NCBI RefSeq assembly: GCF_009727055.1
Contig: NC_052359.1
Location: forward strand, 20,926,931-20,990,930
DNA from: Benincasa hispida
Taxonomy: Eukaryota > Streptophyta > Magnoliopsida > Cucurbitales > Cucurbitaceae
Direction of reading: 5' to 3'
DNA length: 64,000 nucleotides
Shown here one piece after another: positions 44,740 through 57,388 of this stretch. The position numbers were made by a program, and so were the translations under genes. The number at the start of each line of letters is the position of its first letter. Within the stretch, counting starts at the first letter, position 1. The notes beneath the pieces were generated by a model. The model had not been told where the DNA came from. It saw only the letters and a program-made list of their open reading frames with translations, and searched no databases.

Positions 44740-46100
44740 CATGTCCTACAAACCCAAACTCTCCAGGTGACCCTCGAACACTTTAGCCGTGAAAGCCTTT
44801 GTAAATAGATCAGCAATATTGTGCTCTGACGCGATCTTCGTGACTATCACATCACCGCAATGCACAATCTCCCTGATCAAGTGGTATTTCCGTTCATTAT
44901 GCTTGCCCCAACGATGACTCTGAGGTTCCTTTGTATTTTCCACAGCCCCGCTATTATCACAATTGAGAGTGATCGGCAAATTCATATTTGGAACAATTTC
45001 TAAATCTGTAAGGAATTTCCTTAGCCAAACAATCTCCTTAGCTGCTTCACAAGTGGCTACGTATTCGGTTTCCATAGTGGAGTCTGTGATGCATCCTTGC
45101 TTGATGCTTCGCCACACTACAGCCCCTCCATTCAGAGTGAACACTGACCTCGATGTCGATTTGCAAGAATCTCTATCGGTCTGAAATTCAGAGTCTGTGT
45201 ATCCTGTAAGGATCAAATCCTTATCTCCATACATTAGCATGTAGTTCCTCGTTCTCTGAAGATACTTGAGGATCGTCTTGACCGCCGTCTAGTAATCAAA
45301 TCCTAGATTGGACTGATAACGACTGACAATCCCTACTGCGTAGCAAATGTCGGGTATGGTACACAACATTGTATACATTAAGCTTCCAACAACTGAAGCA
45401 TAAGGAATCCATCTCATCTCCTCAACCTCTTGAGGTGTCTTAGGACATTGATCCTTAGACAAAACGATTCCATGCCTGAAGGGTAACAAACCCCCTTTTT
45501 TCCTTTTTGGGAAAAAATCTGCATCCTGCACCTGCTCAACATATGATCGATGTACGATGCCTGAGACAAGTCTAACCTCTTGTTCTTACGATCCCGAATA
45601 ATCTAGATCCCTAGAACATACTATGACTCACCCAAATCTTTCATTTGGAACTGGGCAGCTAACCATATTTTAAGTCAGTCAGATACCCTACATCATTCCC
45701 AATGAGTAGGATATCATCCACATACAGCCAAGAAAGCTACTGAGTTGTTGATGATTTTCTTTGTAAACACAAGGCTCATCAACCGTTCTGATCAAAGCCA
45801 AATGACTTGACCGCAGTGTCAAATCTAATGTTCTACGATCAAGAAGAATGCTTGTTTCAGCCCATAAATTGACCTATTAAGCTTGCAAACTCTTTGCTCT
45901 TGATCTGGAACTACGAACCCCTCTGGTTGAGTCATATAGATAGTCTTCTCAAGATTATCATTAAGAAAGGCAATCTTAACGTCCATTTTTCATATCTCAT
46001 AATCATAAAATGTGGCTATGGATTGGAGTATCCTGATAGACTTGAGCATGACAACAGGTGAGAGTTTTCTCATAGTCAACTCCCTCGACTTGGGTATAAC
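44740..46100 (-). pseudogene. copia RT-RNase H of element D
   Basis: RNase H is well preserved in 44746-45240: YTDSEFQTDRDSCKSTS, STMETEYVATCEAAKE, LNCDNSGAVENTKEP, and the end ADLFTKAFTAKVFEGHL. The RT C-terminal part is at 45289-45531 (YASVVGSLMYTMLCTIPDICYAVGIVSRYQ, spaced). The YVDD box is readable at about 45708-45725 (LYVDDILL), in a frame broken by indels. The preserved RNase H contrasts with the shattered RT core. Confidence 0.87.
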
Positions 46101-47465
46101 CCTTTGCCACGAGTCTAGCCTTAAAAGTTTGCACCTTTCCATCTACACCTCTCTTTCGCTTATAGATCTACTTACACCCTATAGATCTTACCCCATAAAG
46201 TGGATCCACAAGCTCCCAGACGCTATTGAAGTACATAGACTCCATCTTCTGGTTCATGGCTTTAATTCATTCATCCTTGTCAACATCCTCCATTGCTTTC
46301 TTAAAAGACAATGGATCCTCAACCACATCATTAGAAATGACGTTCTGGGCTTTAGTCAAACCCATGTAGCGATTCGGTGGGTTCATAACCCTCCCCTTAT
46401 GTCGAGGCAGTCTCAACTCTTGAGCTAGTTGACTAGATGTACCGACCTCAACAACTCTTGTTGATTTGTTAGTCTATTCAACAACTCTTGTTGAACCCTC
46501 AGTAGTCTCAATCTCATGTAAAACGAGCTTACTTCATGGCTTATGATCCCTTATGTGGTCTTTTTCCAAGAAGACAACATCTGTAGAAACAAACACTTTG
46601 TTCTCACTCGAATCATAGAAGTATCCACCCTTCGTTTCCTTGGGGTAGCCTACAAAGAGGCAAGCACATGTTTTGGACACCCCCAAATTCTGAAGTGGCG
46701 TTAACTACCTTTACGACCTCTCCACAACTTAAAAGGTGTTTCAAAAACACTTTTTGTGGGAACATTGTTCAAAATATAGCATGCAGTCTCCATTGCAAAA
46801 CCCCAAAACGAGTCTAGAAGATGAGTATAACTCATCATAGACTGAACCATGTCCAACAAGGTTCCATTTCTCCTTTCTGATACACCATTCTGCTGAGGTG
46901 TACCTGGGGCCAAGAGTTGGGACACAATCTCATGTTCTATCATATAGTTCTGGAATTGGAGGTTCATATACTCTCCACCACGATCAGATCGTAGTGTTTT
47001 TATCTTCTTGCCTAACAAGTTTTCAACTTCAGCCTTATAATCCTTGAACTTGTCAAGGGCTTCAGACTTACGTTGCATTAGGTAGAGATACCCGTACCTT
47101 GAATAATCATTTATGAAAGAGATGAAATATTCATGCCCATCTCAAGCCCTAACATTCATCGAACCACAGAGGTCAGAATGTACAAGCTCCGAGACTTTCT
47201 TGGCTCTGTAACCTTTTCCAGTAAAAGGTCGTTTGGTCATCTTGCCTTCGAGGCATGATTCACACACCGGCAAGGAGTTTTCTTCTAAACTCTTTAGAAG
47301 TCCACTTTTCACAAACTATTCAATCCTATTAAGGTTGATATGACCTAACCTTAGATGCCAAAGATGGATGTTTTCTTTAGGAGAAACCTTTGGTCTTTTA
47401 GCTGTTGTTGCCGTACTGAACATTTCAGTATTAAACAAGGCTTTTATGACTAATAGCCTCAGTAC
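46100..47465 (-). pseudogene. copia integrase of element D, truncated
   Basis: The main frame 46701-47078 carries KTLRSDRGGEYMN, APGTPQQNGVSERRNGTLLDMV and NVPTKSVFETPFKLW, the core from the second catalytic aspartate onwards. Upstream, frames give FIDDYSRYGYLYL-like sequence near 47085-47115. WHLRLGHINLNRIE (GAG-pre-integrase) is at 47316-47357. The domain is cut off just upstream by the LTR of E. Confidence 0.87.
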
Positions 47466-48106
47466 AGGAATGGGCTCTGTTTGAATGTGGTAGAAGGTTG
47501 GAGGAAACAACGATCAAACTTAACGACCAAGCAAATGGGAGAGTATACTGCTATCATATAGACTTTGTGCTTGATCGTTTAGTAGATCTCAGCAGGTACA
47601 GATTGTTTAGGAAAATAGGCATGATCGTTTAGGAAAACTAGCTTGATCATTTACACGATCGTTTAATGAATCTCACTTGCCACGCGATCGTTTTATAAAA
47701 TGCTACATGATCGTTTAGTCAAAGACGTGTGTACACAATCGCTTAGACAAACATTTGAAGGTTGTCGTGTAGTCTCTCGTGAGCTAAACGACCAATAGTG
47801 TACTTAATAAAGCGATTCATTACAAAATGAAAACATTTTTCATTTTATCCTTCAGTTATGAAAACTGAATATTACCTCCCACTTCACGCACGGTTAAAGG
47901 AGAAACTACCTACAATTATCGTATAATTGTTTTAATTATAAATAAATATAATAACTAATTTATAAAGTGAAGAAAATATCTCATATATAATTATAATATA
48001 TTTATAAAGTGAAGAAAATATCTCATTATTACATCACAAACGTTTGTTTATACAAGTGTTTACAAACTACATGACCCTACGAGAGTTTAGGGCATCAACC
48101 CCAACA
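47466..48106 (-). mobile_element. left LTR of element E, with internal deletion
   Basis: It begins inside the LTR at GGGCTCTG.TTGAATGTGGTAG (compare 53694-53710). It runs through the array to about 47960, then jumps to the last about 130 bases (compare 62740-62838). The segment AGTGAAGAAAATATCTCAT occurs twice at the junction (47968 and 48009), so the deletion is likely linked to short direct repeats. It ends CATCAACCCCAACA. Confidence 0.8.
47545..47790. repeat. ATCGTTTAG array in the left LTR of E
   Basis: About nine cores (GATCGTTTAG, GATCGTTTAC/T variants). It is near-identical to the array at 53766-54050 in the right LTR. Confidence 0.85.
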
Positions 48107-49250
48107 ATCTCCCACTTGTCCTAAAGCAAGTGGGTGCACAAGATAAAACACAAGTACAAAAAAATAAACTAGGGCACTAAGGCCCAGTATAAAAATCTCC
48201 CACTTGCCCTAGTCCAACCGCGGGCGGTCCCACCCATGCTCTAAAGATGACCCTAAAAAACTGTAGCCGTGGGAGCCTTCGTAAACAGGTCAGCAACGTT
48301 GTGCTCTAAAGCGATCTCCGTAACTATCATGTCCCCTTGATGCACTATCTTGCAGATGAGTTGATGCTTCTGCTCTATATGTTTTTCGCGCTTGTGACTC
48401 CTAGGCTCCCTGGAGTTCGCCACAGCACCACTATTATCACAATAAAGGGTGATAGGCCTAGACATGTTTGGAACAACTTCCAGATCAGTCAGAACTTCCT
48501 AAGCCAAACGACTTCCTTAACAACTTCACAAGCCGCTATATACTCGGCTTCCATCGTGGAGTCGGTGATGCACCCCTACTTAGTGCTTCACCATATTACA
48601 ATTCCTCCATTAAGAGTGAACACTGAGCCTGGAGTGGATTTTCGAGAATTCTTATCAGTCTGAAAATCAAAGTCTGTGTATCCAGTAAGGATCAAATCCT
48701 TAGATCCATACACGAGCATGTAGTCCCTTGTTCTCCAAAGATACTTAAGGGTGTTCTTGACGGTGGTCCAGTGACCCTGTCCTGGATTAGACTGATATCT
48801 ACCGACTATCCCCACAGTATAGTAGATATCTGGTTTAGTACACAACATTGCATACATCAAACTGCCAACGATAGATGCATAAGAACCCGTCTCATTTCCT
48901 CAACCTCTTAAGGTATCTTAGGACACATTTCCTTAGACAATGTAACTCCATGCCGAAAAGGCAGTATGCCTCTTTTGGAGTTCTGCATCGAGTACTTGAA
49001 CAACATCTTGTCAATGTATGATGTCTGAGACAACATTAGCACATTGTTCTCTTGATCTCGAAAGATTTGAATTCCCAGAACAAACTAAGCCTCTCCCAAA
49101 TATTTCATTTGGAATTGGGTCACTAGCCAGTCCTTAACCGAAGTCACTAAACCTACATCATTCCTGGATATCGTCTACATACAAAATGAGGAAAACTCCA
49201 TCTCGAGATCCATGGCTTTGACCCATTTACAACCTATAAGTTTTACCCCA
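48107..49250 (-). pseudogene. copia RNase H-RT of element E
   Basis: A double polypurine tract (48107-48121 and 48197-48213) precedes RNase H frames 48253-48465 (LYCDNSGAVANSREP, HNVADLFTKA) and 48588-48860 (YTDFDFQTDKNSRKST, MMYAMLCTKPDIYYTVGIV). A YVDD box (LYVDDIQ) can be read near 49167-49187, but much of the RT core is deleted. Frames are broken. Confidence 0.85.
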
Positions 49251-50330
49251 TCAAGTTGATCTACAAGATCACATACTGAGTTAAAGTACGTCAACTCCAT
49301 CTCAAGATCCATGGCTTTGACCTATTCATCTCGATCAACATCTTCCATTGCCTTCTGATAAGACAACAGATCCTCTACCTCGCCATCGGCTACCATAGCC
49401 AGGATTTTAATGAAACCCATATAGTGAACATGTGAGTTCACAACCCTCTCACTACGTCGAGGTTCCCTTAACTCTTGAGGTGGAACTGACTTACTAGATG
49501 AACTTTCATCAACAACTTTTGTTCACGGAGCAGGCCCTTCAACAACTCTTGTTGAAGTTTCAGTAATTTTGTTGGAAAGTTCACGTAACACGATCTTACT
49601 ACGTGGACTGTGCTCCTGCTTATGATCCTTCTCCACAAATGTAGTGTTTTAATCCGTCTATCCTGCGTTTTCAATTTCAGCCTTGAACTCTATGAACTTT
49701 TCAAAGGATTCATACTTCCATGGCATCAAATAAACATACCTATACTGAGAGTAATCATTAAAAGTGATGAAATACTCATAGCCTCCTTTGACTCGCACAT
49801 TCATCGAACCACAAAGGTTTGAATGTACTAACTCGATAGCCTTTTCCAGTAAAAGGTCTTTTAGTCATCTTGCCTTCAAGGCATGACTCGCACACAGGTA
49901 AAGAATTTTCTTCTAACTTGCTTAAAGTCCATTCTTCACCAATCTCTCAATACTATTGAGATTGATGTACCCTAATCAAAGGTGCCAAAGTTGGACATTT
50001 TCTTTTGGAGAAACCTTAAGTCATTTATTTTGAATTACGGTAGTTTTAAACATTTCTATGTTATGGAGGGAATTTGTTGCTAACGGCCTTAGCATATACA
50101 AATTGTTTTCCAGTTTTGCTGAACAAATCTCAACACCATCTTTTAGAATAAACACTTTATTCAATTCAAAGTGAAGAGTATATTTACATTCAATTAGACA
50201 CTTTACATAAATTAAGTTCTACTTTAACTCGAGAACTACATACACATCATTCGAAATGATAAATTTTGTCTGTAAAGTCAAATGGAGTCCTCCCACTACC
50301 ACAGTTGAGACGACATGCCTGGTGCTTACT
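49250..50330 (-). pseudogene. copia integrase of element E, fragmentary
   Basis: Linker sequence (49250-49640) includes two near-duplicate segments at 49190-49230 and 49290-49330 (CCATCTC.AGATCCATGGCTTTGACC). The integrase core region is present only in short pieces at 49660-49990 by comparison with D, and pre-integrase at 49930-50150. No catalytic set is complete. Confidence 0.7.
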
Positions 50331-51361
50331 CACATCATCATCTCACCAGCCTCAAGCTGTCGCCAGGATCTAATTCCATGAAAAGAAGAACAAACATGAT
50401 TAGTGGTCCCAGAGTCAATAATCCAAGCAGAATCGTTATTCTCCACTAAATAGGTTTCCAAAACTAGTAAATCATATTTATCTTATTTTACCTTGGCCTT
50501 AGCCTTCTTCTTCTCCTTTAACCAGCAAGGACAGTTTCGCTTCTAGTGCTCGTCCTGGTTGCAATGGAAACACTCTCCTTTGTCAACCGGCATTGGCCGC
50601 CTTCCCCGCTGAGTGACAGGCTGTGGGTTAGCAGTTGCCTTCCCCTTCCCCTTACCACCCTCCTTCTTCTTCTTCCACTTGGAAGTGTTAGTAGTAGAAG
50701 GTGCAAACTTTGTTCCTAAGGTCGAATCCTGATGGAACTTCTGTGAAGATGAAACAACATTTTCCTCACCTCCCTTCTTCTCCTTATTTTTCAGCAAGAT
50801 TGAAATGTCTGCAACTCGTTGAGGAGAGTTGTAAGGGTATAGTCTACTTTGTTCAGCACAACATTGCTGACAAAATGCAGGAAGCTATCTGGCAACGAGT
50901 GCAAAATTATGCTAACCTGGCTGCCCTCATTCAATGAGTGACCCATTCATCTCTGCCACATTGGAGTGGACCATTATGTTCAGAACGTGTTCTCGAACAG
51001 ATGTACCCTCCTCCATTTTGGAGTTGAAGATGCTTTTTAGAGCTTCATGTTTGAGCTTTCCAGACGGTTATTCGAACATTCCCTGTAGGGACTCCATGAT
51101 CTCACGCGCCGAGACATAGGCTCATGCTTCTTGGCTAAAACGTCATGGTCAAGATGTAAGCTCGAGCTTTTTCGTTCGCCTGTGTCCATTTCTCATAAGC
51201 CTCATGAACATTTTGTGAGTCGGAATAGGAGGACACTCCTCTATAAGGACGAACCTAAGGTCATTGATGATCAGTATTATAGTTATCGTATGTTTCCAAC
51301 TAGCGTAATTCTCGCCAGTCAACTTATCGGCACTCAATAGAGCTAATGTGGTTGTAGCCAT
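50330..51361 (-). pseudogene. copia gag-protease of element E, broken
   Basis: The start is inferred at 51361 (minus): MATTTLALLSADKLTGENYA, then WKHTI and NDLRFVLIEECPPIPT. The middle is broken by frameshifts. At 50543-50797 a Lys-rich stretch (SKWKKKKEGGKGKGKA) is followed by the knuckle CFHCNQDEH, whose last cysteine lies beyond a stop. The protease region WIIDSGTTNH-like is near 50400-50420. Confidence 0.8.
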
Positions 51362-53340
51362 TATAACGTTGTTGAAAAACATAATAAACTTAATGAGTCT
51401 ATGCAATACCATTTTTAACACCAATTTTAGTTTTAGCAAAATAGTTTCCATGTACCCTAAGTGAAAAGATATCTATTTCACAATGATACCCCAGCGTGGT
51501 AGGACAAAAGTCACTGGTGGGGTGATCAAATGCCCTTTTATTGGGATGAGACACTCTCAACCATTAGGCAGAAACAACTATTGTAACTGACACTAACAGT
51601 CACCATTTTTTGGTCTAGAACTGTTAACCTTTAACAATTTTGTGTAAGTGTAACCCCTCATTTTTGGCCCTAGAGTCCCGCCCTAATGAACCCGCCATAG
51701 GGAAAAAGCAAAATAGGACAAGAGACTAAAGTGACCTTATCCTATACAAGAGATCAGATAAAGAGTCGTGCAAAATTGTCATCCTACAGGGGGACACTCC
51801 CAGGGTGCCTCAAGGTGATGCACAAAAACGTTATCCAACCTAATGAGAGAGACCGTGGGATATGTTGTCACACGTCCCGCTCCCACTTACTATGAACATT
51901 CTCTTCATTCACTTTGGTATTGACCTACCCAAACACCACCCTTTAGGGGGACACTCCCAGGGTGCCTCGAGGCTGAGGATAGATCTCATTGTGTGAACAT
52001 AAAAGGAGAAACGTGAAGAGGTTTAAGTGAAGTATCATATACCACAAGTACCTCCCACTGAATGTTCTACCTAGGGGTTCATTAACTTAGATCATCTGGC
52101 TACTGATTTTATCTAAGTGTGTTTAATTTGCTCAAAAAACAACTATTGTCTTTGATATTAAACAAGTTCATGTCAAGTCCCATTAAACTCTTTAATGGAC
52201 TATCCTCAAATTTGCATGCATGCATCAAATCTATCTAATTCACCTTTCCAAGTACATTCCTAGGTAGGGGTGTTCCGTTTTTGTCAGCTTAAGTACCCCA
52301 ACCTAGATAAAATCCGCCTTAGACCAAAGGTTCCTTATAGATAGATTTGCTACACTGTTAATATTTTATTAGTCAATTTAATCCTATTAAACTGATTAAA
52401 AGATTAAATCTTAGATTTCTAATCTCATTAGAACCGTGATCTTAGGTCTATCTCCATCAAGTTTTAAAACACTTTTAAGAACTTGATTCAAGCCTATTTT
52501 CGCATGTATGTCTTTCTTATTGATTTTAGTTCTAAATTTCTCTTATAACTCTTATAAGAGAAACAACCAAAACCATTCACATTTCCATTCATAACTAGGT
52601 ATTTATAACTCTTATAAATTTAACCTATGTGTCATGCTTCATGCAATGCTATTCATTACTAGATATAACTCTTATATACTTTGTAATGAACTAAGCATAC
52701 ATGCTTCCATACACCCTTATACTATAACACTTATAATATAAAGATGATGCATGCATAAATATAACTCTTAGATTATATGATGCATGAGCATGCTCTTAAA
52801 TAATTTAATCATGCAAACTACTATATCATAACACTTACAATATAGAGATGATGCATGACCAATGCATAACCTAAGGTGGGATTTCAACTACATGGCATAC
52901 CATATGACATATAATAAAACATACATCTTATATACATTCACACAAATTAATGGACCAGGATGATTAGCCTAAAAAAAGTGGAATAAATTCTATCTATTAC
53001 ATAAAATTATCGAGAAAATTGGTTCACAAGTGAACCGGGTCTTGAACTGCCCTGGCGAAGTCTTCCCTGATCGTTTAGTAATTGGGCAAGTAACCACAAT
53101 CGCTTAGTTACGATCAAGTACCATTTACAATGTGATGAAGCATGAGGCCACTCAATCGTTTAGCGTACTAATTTAAAACAACGCAAGTCTAAATGATCGT
53201 CTACACACTACAATGTTATGAGGCATGATCGTCTAGTCGATAGGATAACAAGCGTCAAGTAACAATTACTATGCGATCGTGTAGTCAGTGACTAAGCGAT
53301 GAAGCTTACCGAGCTACACGATTGTATAGTAATTGTTACT
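51362..53340 (-). mobile_element. long leader of element E
   Basis: Two kilobases without a credible ORF. Shared leader landmarks appear: GGTGATCAAATGCCC near 51521, two copies of GGGGGACACTCCCAGGGTGCCTC (near 51788 and 51947), and a CATTCCTAGGTAGGGGTGTTCCG block near 52254. From 53060 to 53335 it carries an ATCGTTTAG-type array. I could not recognise the primer site, because the bases before 53341 (TAGTAATTGTTACT) do not match tRNA-Met. Confidence 0.65.
53060..53335. repeat. ATCGTTTAG array in the leader of E
   Basis: Cores include GATCGTTTAGTAATTG near 53070, AATCGTTTAGCG, GATCGTCTAG, GCGATCGTGTAGTC and CGATTGTATAG. The array ends directly at the LTR boundary, so the same motif is on both sides of it (second array at 53766). 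Confidence 0.8.
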
Positions 53341-53765
53341 TGAAGGAACTCTTATCAAAGAGAATTCATGTGCAAAAGCATGATCGATCCAAATTCATTG
53401 TGACAGATTACAAGCATTCACAAACATACAAACTAGTTATGCATTTTTTAACAAGTTACAACATGCTTTAGTAATTAAATACAAAGGAGTGAGAGACTTA
53501 CCTTTGAAGAACTCTTCTTCCACAGATCTCTCGCTCTCGTGAAGAACTTGAAACAACAACTGTCGTTGTCTTTTAACACGCCAACCTAATCGTCTACTAG
53601 TCACGAACAGTCTTCTTAACGAACAAGTAACCTCTCAGACACCACCACTCAGTAACCTTGGTATTCTCAGAGTGAGAATCCAAGAGATGTGGGTTCTGAT
53701 ATGAATTTGGTAGAGGATTGGAGGAAACAATGATCGGGACTCAACGACCAAGCAAGTGGGAGAGT

Positions 53766-54050
53766 ATACTGCCTATCGTATAGACTATGTGCTTGATCGT
53801 TTAGTAGATCTTAGCAGGTACACGATCGTTTAAAAAAAACAGGCGTGATCATTTACATGATCGTTTAGGAAAACTGACTTGATCATTTACATGATCGTTT
53901 AGTGAATCTCACTTGCCACATGATCGTTTAGTAAAATGCTACACGATCGTTTAGTAAAATGCTATACTACCGTTTAGTCAAAGGCGCGTGTACACGATCA
54001 TGTAGACAAACACTTGAAGGTTGTCGTGTAGTCTCTCATGAGCTAAATAA
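53766..54050. repeat. ATCGTTTAG array in the right LTR of E
   Basis: About ten cores, often GATCGTTTAG preceded by ATTTACAT or ACAC. A short tandem-like stretch around 53840-53960 repeats TTTACATGATCGTTTAG. Confidence 0.85.
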
Positions 54051-55379
54051 TTAACAGTGTACTTAATGAAGTGATTCATTTACAAAATGAAAACATTTTT
54101 CATTTTATCCTTCACTTATGAAAACTGAATATAACCTCCCACTTCACGCACGGTTAAAGGAGAAACCGCCTACAATTATCGTATAATTGTTTTAATTATA
54201 AATAAATATAATAATTAACTTATCATATTATATTTATAATTTATAGTTTTAATATCACATCATATGTAACATTTAAACCATAGTTCTTTTCTCGTTTACT
54301 TAATATAAATCATATTTATATCAAAATCCTCCAAATAATATATCTCAAACATCATGTCTACTATATCACATATAATTGAACTAGTTTAATTATATCATAT
54401 ATAATCAAATTCCCTCTTGTCAATTTGAACCATTCATATTGACCCAAAAACTGATTCTCAACTTGAATCCATTGAGCTACAAAAGGGACCTTATGGACCT
54501 ATAGCTTGAAGCTCCAACGATACGTGAATAGCTGACTAAACTGTTTAGTCACGATATCCACCATCCGTTAACTGTTGGACACTCCATTAAAGACCGATAG
54601 TTGCACACTTCTCACTATAGATATATTTGTGTGTCCATCAGATATAACCAATCAATAGTATGATTACTCTTCACAGATACTCGTAAGTACAGTTGGCCAA
54701 TTTACCGTTTTTCCCCTGTAGTTACATCTAACTCCTTAAATACCATTGATTCCTCTAATAAAAAATACAACATAGTTCTATTATGAGTGGACACCTCTCG
54801 GACCATGAGAATGTGTATGGTGCCACATCGTTCAAGCCCCGGAATCCGCCCTTAAGGTAGGAATCTATCTACTTACCCCTGCTTCATAGAAGGAGTGAAT
54901 TCCATCTTGTGTAGCTGAGTTGTCAGCTCCTCGATCAGACGAATCCCCAAAGTAGTAGGTTTAAGTCGGCAATCTGGCCACTCGCACCCATGCAAATCAA
55001 AGGACCGCCCTCATAGGCAGGAGTTCCAAACTCACTCAGGATTAAGGTCATGTTACCTTTGATCATCCTAGTGAAATGAAAGTCTTTGTCATGAACGACA
55101 TTATATAACGAGACTAAACACTTCATGGCCCGGTCTTATATAAACTCCTTTGTATAGGACACCCTTGCTTGCATGTCTCCACATGAATGATCAGGATCAG
55201 ATCATCTGTAGCACATCACAACACTTTTAACTATCTACAAAGCGGGTCGTATCCTTAGTGTCACCAGTGTAATGCCCCAAGCTCAGGATTCGGACCAGGA
55301 TTCAGAATCCAAATTTGGCCCCTGATGGCCCCGACATTCCCCTACGACCTGGCTATGTCATCCTCCCTTGCCTTGAATG

Positions 55380-56420
55380 CTTTTTAGAAGTGAAAGTTGC
55401 CTTGGACAGCAAAGAGTTTCACTGTGATTTGGGTTGTGGTAGTCAGACTTAATAAATTAGCACATTTCATACTTGGAAAGTCTACTTTTTTAGTAAATAA
55501 ATGGGCACAGATATACATGAACGAGGTGGTGAGATTGCACGGAGTGCCTGTGTCCATTGTGTCAAACAAAGACCCTTGTTTCACGTCTAACTTCTGGAAG
55601 AGTCTTTAGACAACATTGGGAATTCGGTTGGATTTGAGTACAGCATTTCACCCATAGATTGATGGGCAGATAGAATGTTTGAATTAGATATTGGAAGATA
55701 TGTTGCGTGCCTGTGCCATAGAGTTTCCAGGAAGCTAGGGTGCTCACCTACATTTGATGGAATTTGCTTATAATAACAGCTACTAGCCTACTATTAGGAT
55801 GTCCCCTTTAAAGCCCTTTACGCGAAAAGTTGCAGGTCTCCTGTGTGTTGGGATGAGGTAGGAGAGAGGAAAATTCTAGGACCTGAGCTAGTGCAGACCA
55901 CGAATGAGGAAATACAGAAGATCAGGACTCGTATGCAAACAACTTAGACCAGACAAAAGAGCTATGTCGATGTAAGGCATAAGGACCTAAAATTTGAGAC
56001 TGGTGTGAAAGTATTCTTAAAAGTGGCACCCATGAAAGGTATTCTGAGGTTTGGTAGAAAAGGGAAGCTGAGTCCGAGATTTATTAGGCCTTTCGAGGTA
56101 TTGGAATGAATTGACCTTGTAACTTACCAATTGGCATTGCCTCCAGCACTGTCTTCAGTTCATAATGTCTTCCACGTTTTGATGTTGAGGAAGTATGTGA
56201 CGGATTTGTCCCGTAGTTGACTTGGAGCCATTGTAGTTGAATAACAACTTGAGTTACGAGGAGAAGCCTGCTGAAATTCTCGTAAGAGAGGTAAAGACAT
56301 TACGCTGTAGGGAGATAGCATTTATGAAAGTCCTGGGGCAGAATCATTAGTTCAAGGTAGCCATTTGGGAGCGAGAGGGTGAGATAAGGGCCCAATACCC
56401 CGATCTGTTCCAGGAGTAAA
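55380..56420 (+). pseudogene. gypsy integrase C-terminal part and chromodomain-like tail
   Basis: Fragments over shifting frames include NEVVRLHGVPVSIVSNKDPCF (spaced, 55520-55580), CWDEVGERKILGPELVQ (near 55850), RQKSY.DVRHKDLKFE, VFLKVAPMKGILRFGRKGKL, LALPPALSSVHNVFHVLMLRKYV (spaced, near 56130-56200). The end at about 56270-56415 resembles the chromodomain-like tail KVL.QNH...AIWERE.EI...YPDLFQE. This is the layout of the Tekay/Del chromoviruses. It contains multiple stops. Confidence 0.82.
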
Positions 56421-57388
56421 CTTTCAAGGACGAAAGTTCCATAAGTGGGGAAGAATGTAACACCCCAAATTTTGTTAGTAATTTAATTTCAGTAATTTCC
56501 CTTAATTGAGGGCATTCTTGGAATTTTAGACTTTTAAGTGTGATTGCTAGAATTTAATTATTTAAAGTTGAAAATTTATGTTTGAAATTAATGTCAGGAA
56601 TTATTTTCATTTTTAAGGGAGTTAATTAAATTCTTTTTGAATTGGAAGTTGTTGGGGAGAAGGATTTAGTAACATAAAATAAAATATAATAAAATAAAAA
56701 TAAAATAAAAAAATTTATTTTATTAATATTTTATTTATTTATTCTTTCCTTTCTCCTCTCTCGGTTCACACGTGCGGACCCCCTTCTTTTTTACTTTCTT
56801 CCACGGGACCCCCCTCTCCCCCCCCAAACCCTCGCTTTCGCTCGCCCCTCCTTCACGTCGTTTCTCCTCTCGACGCTTAGACCCAGCCACACATTGTCGT
56901 CCCGTTGTCGAAGCCACCTTCTCTCGCCGTCGACCAAGCCAGAACGTCAACCGCCCGTATTTGTTTGCCCAACCCTCACGCCAGATCGCCCGCAAGTGGA
57001 ATTGTCCAGCCGTTGCTTGATGCCGTCCAGCCACGCGCCTCGCTCGGGTCTCAGCCTCCGTGAGGCCGTTCGACACCCCAGCCAGCCATCCACATTCAGC
57101 CATCGAAGTTTTTCGTCCTCGTCGAAGCCTCAGCCATCGCTTGAGTTCACTCGCCGCCACTGCGTGATCTCAAGAGAATCTTGGATTAAGGGTAAGTGTA
57201 AATTGTTTTTGATTGGATTTCTTGAGGATTTTGAACAGTCACTAGAGTTTGGCCTTGATTTGTGGTACTCATCGTATTTGGATGTTAAGGCAAAATTTTA
57301 GGTTGTTGAAGTTGTCATCCAGCTGATTAAAGGTGTAGTTGACGAATCTTGGTGAAGGGTAAGGCTTTAAACTCATGTGGTTGTTAAG

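Larger units (their letters stand above)
42516..47465 (-). mobile_element. copia element D: LTR plus pol, right half missing
   Basis: The left LTR (42516-44616), polypurine tract and pol are present down to GAG-pre-integrase. At about 47455-47470 the sequence switches in mid-domain to an LTR of element E. Gag, leader and right LTR of D are absent. No matching target duplication is seen between 42511-42515 (TATCG) and the right end of the composite (TAATA). Confidence 0.85.

Noticed and set aside
44617..48860. Possible active copia polyprotein because RNase H and integrase pieces look well kept
   Set aside because: Frames are interrupted, gag of D is absent and the RT core is broken, so it is not a working element.
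56735..57160. 141-codon Arg/Gly-rich ORF (minus) and overlapping plus-strand ORFs
   Set aside because: They arise from GC-rich composition in a gypsy LTR, are open on several frames at once and show no domain.
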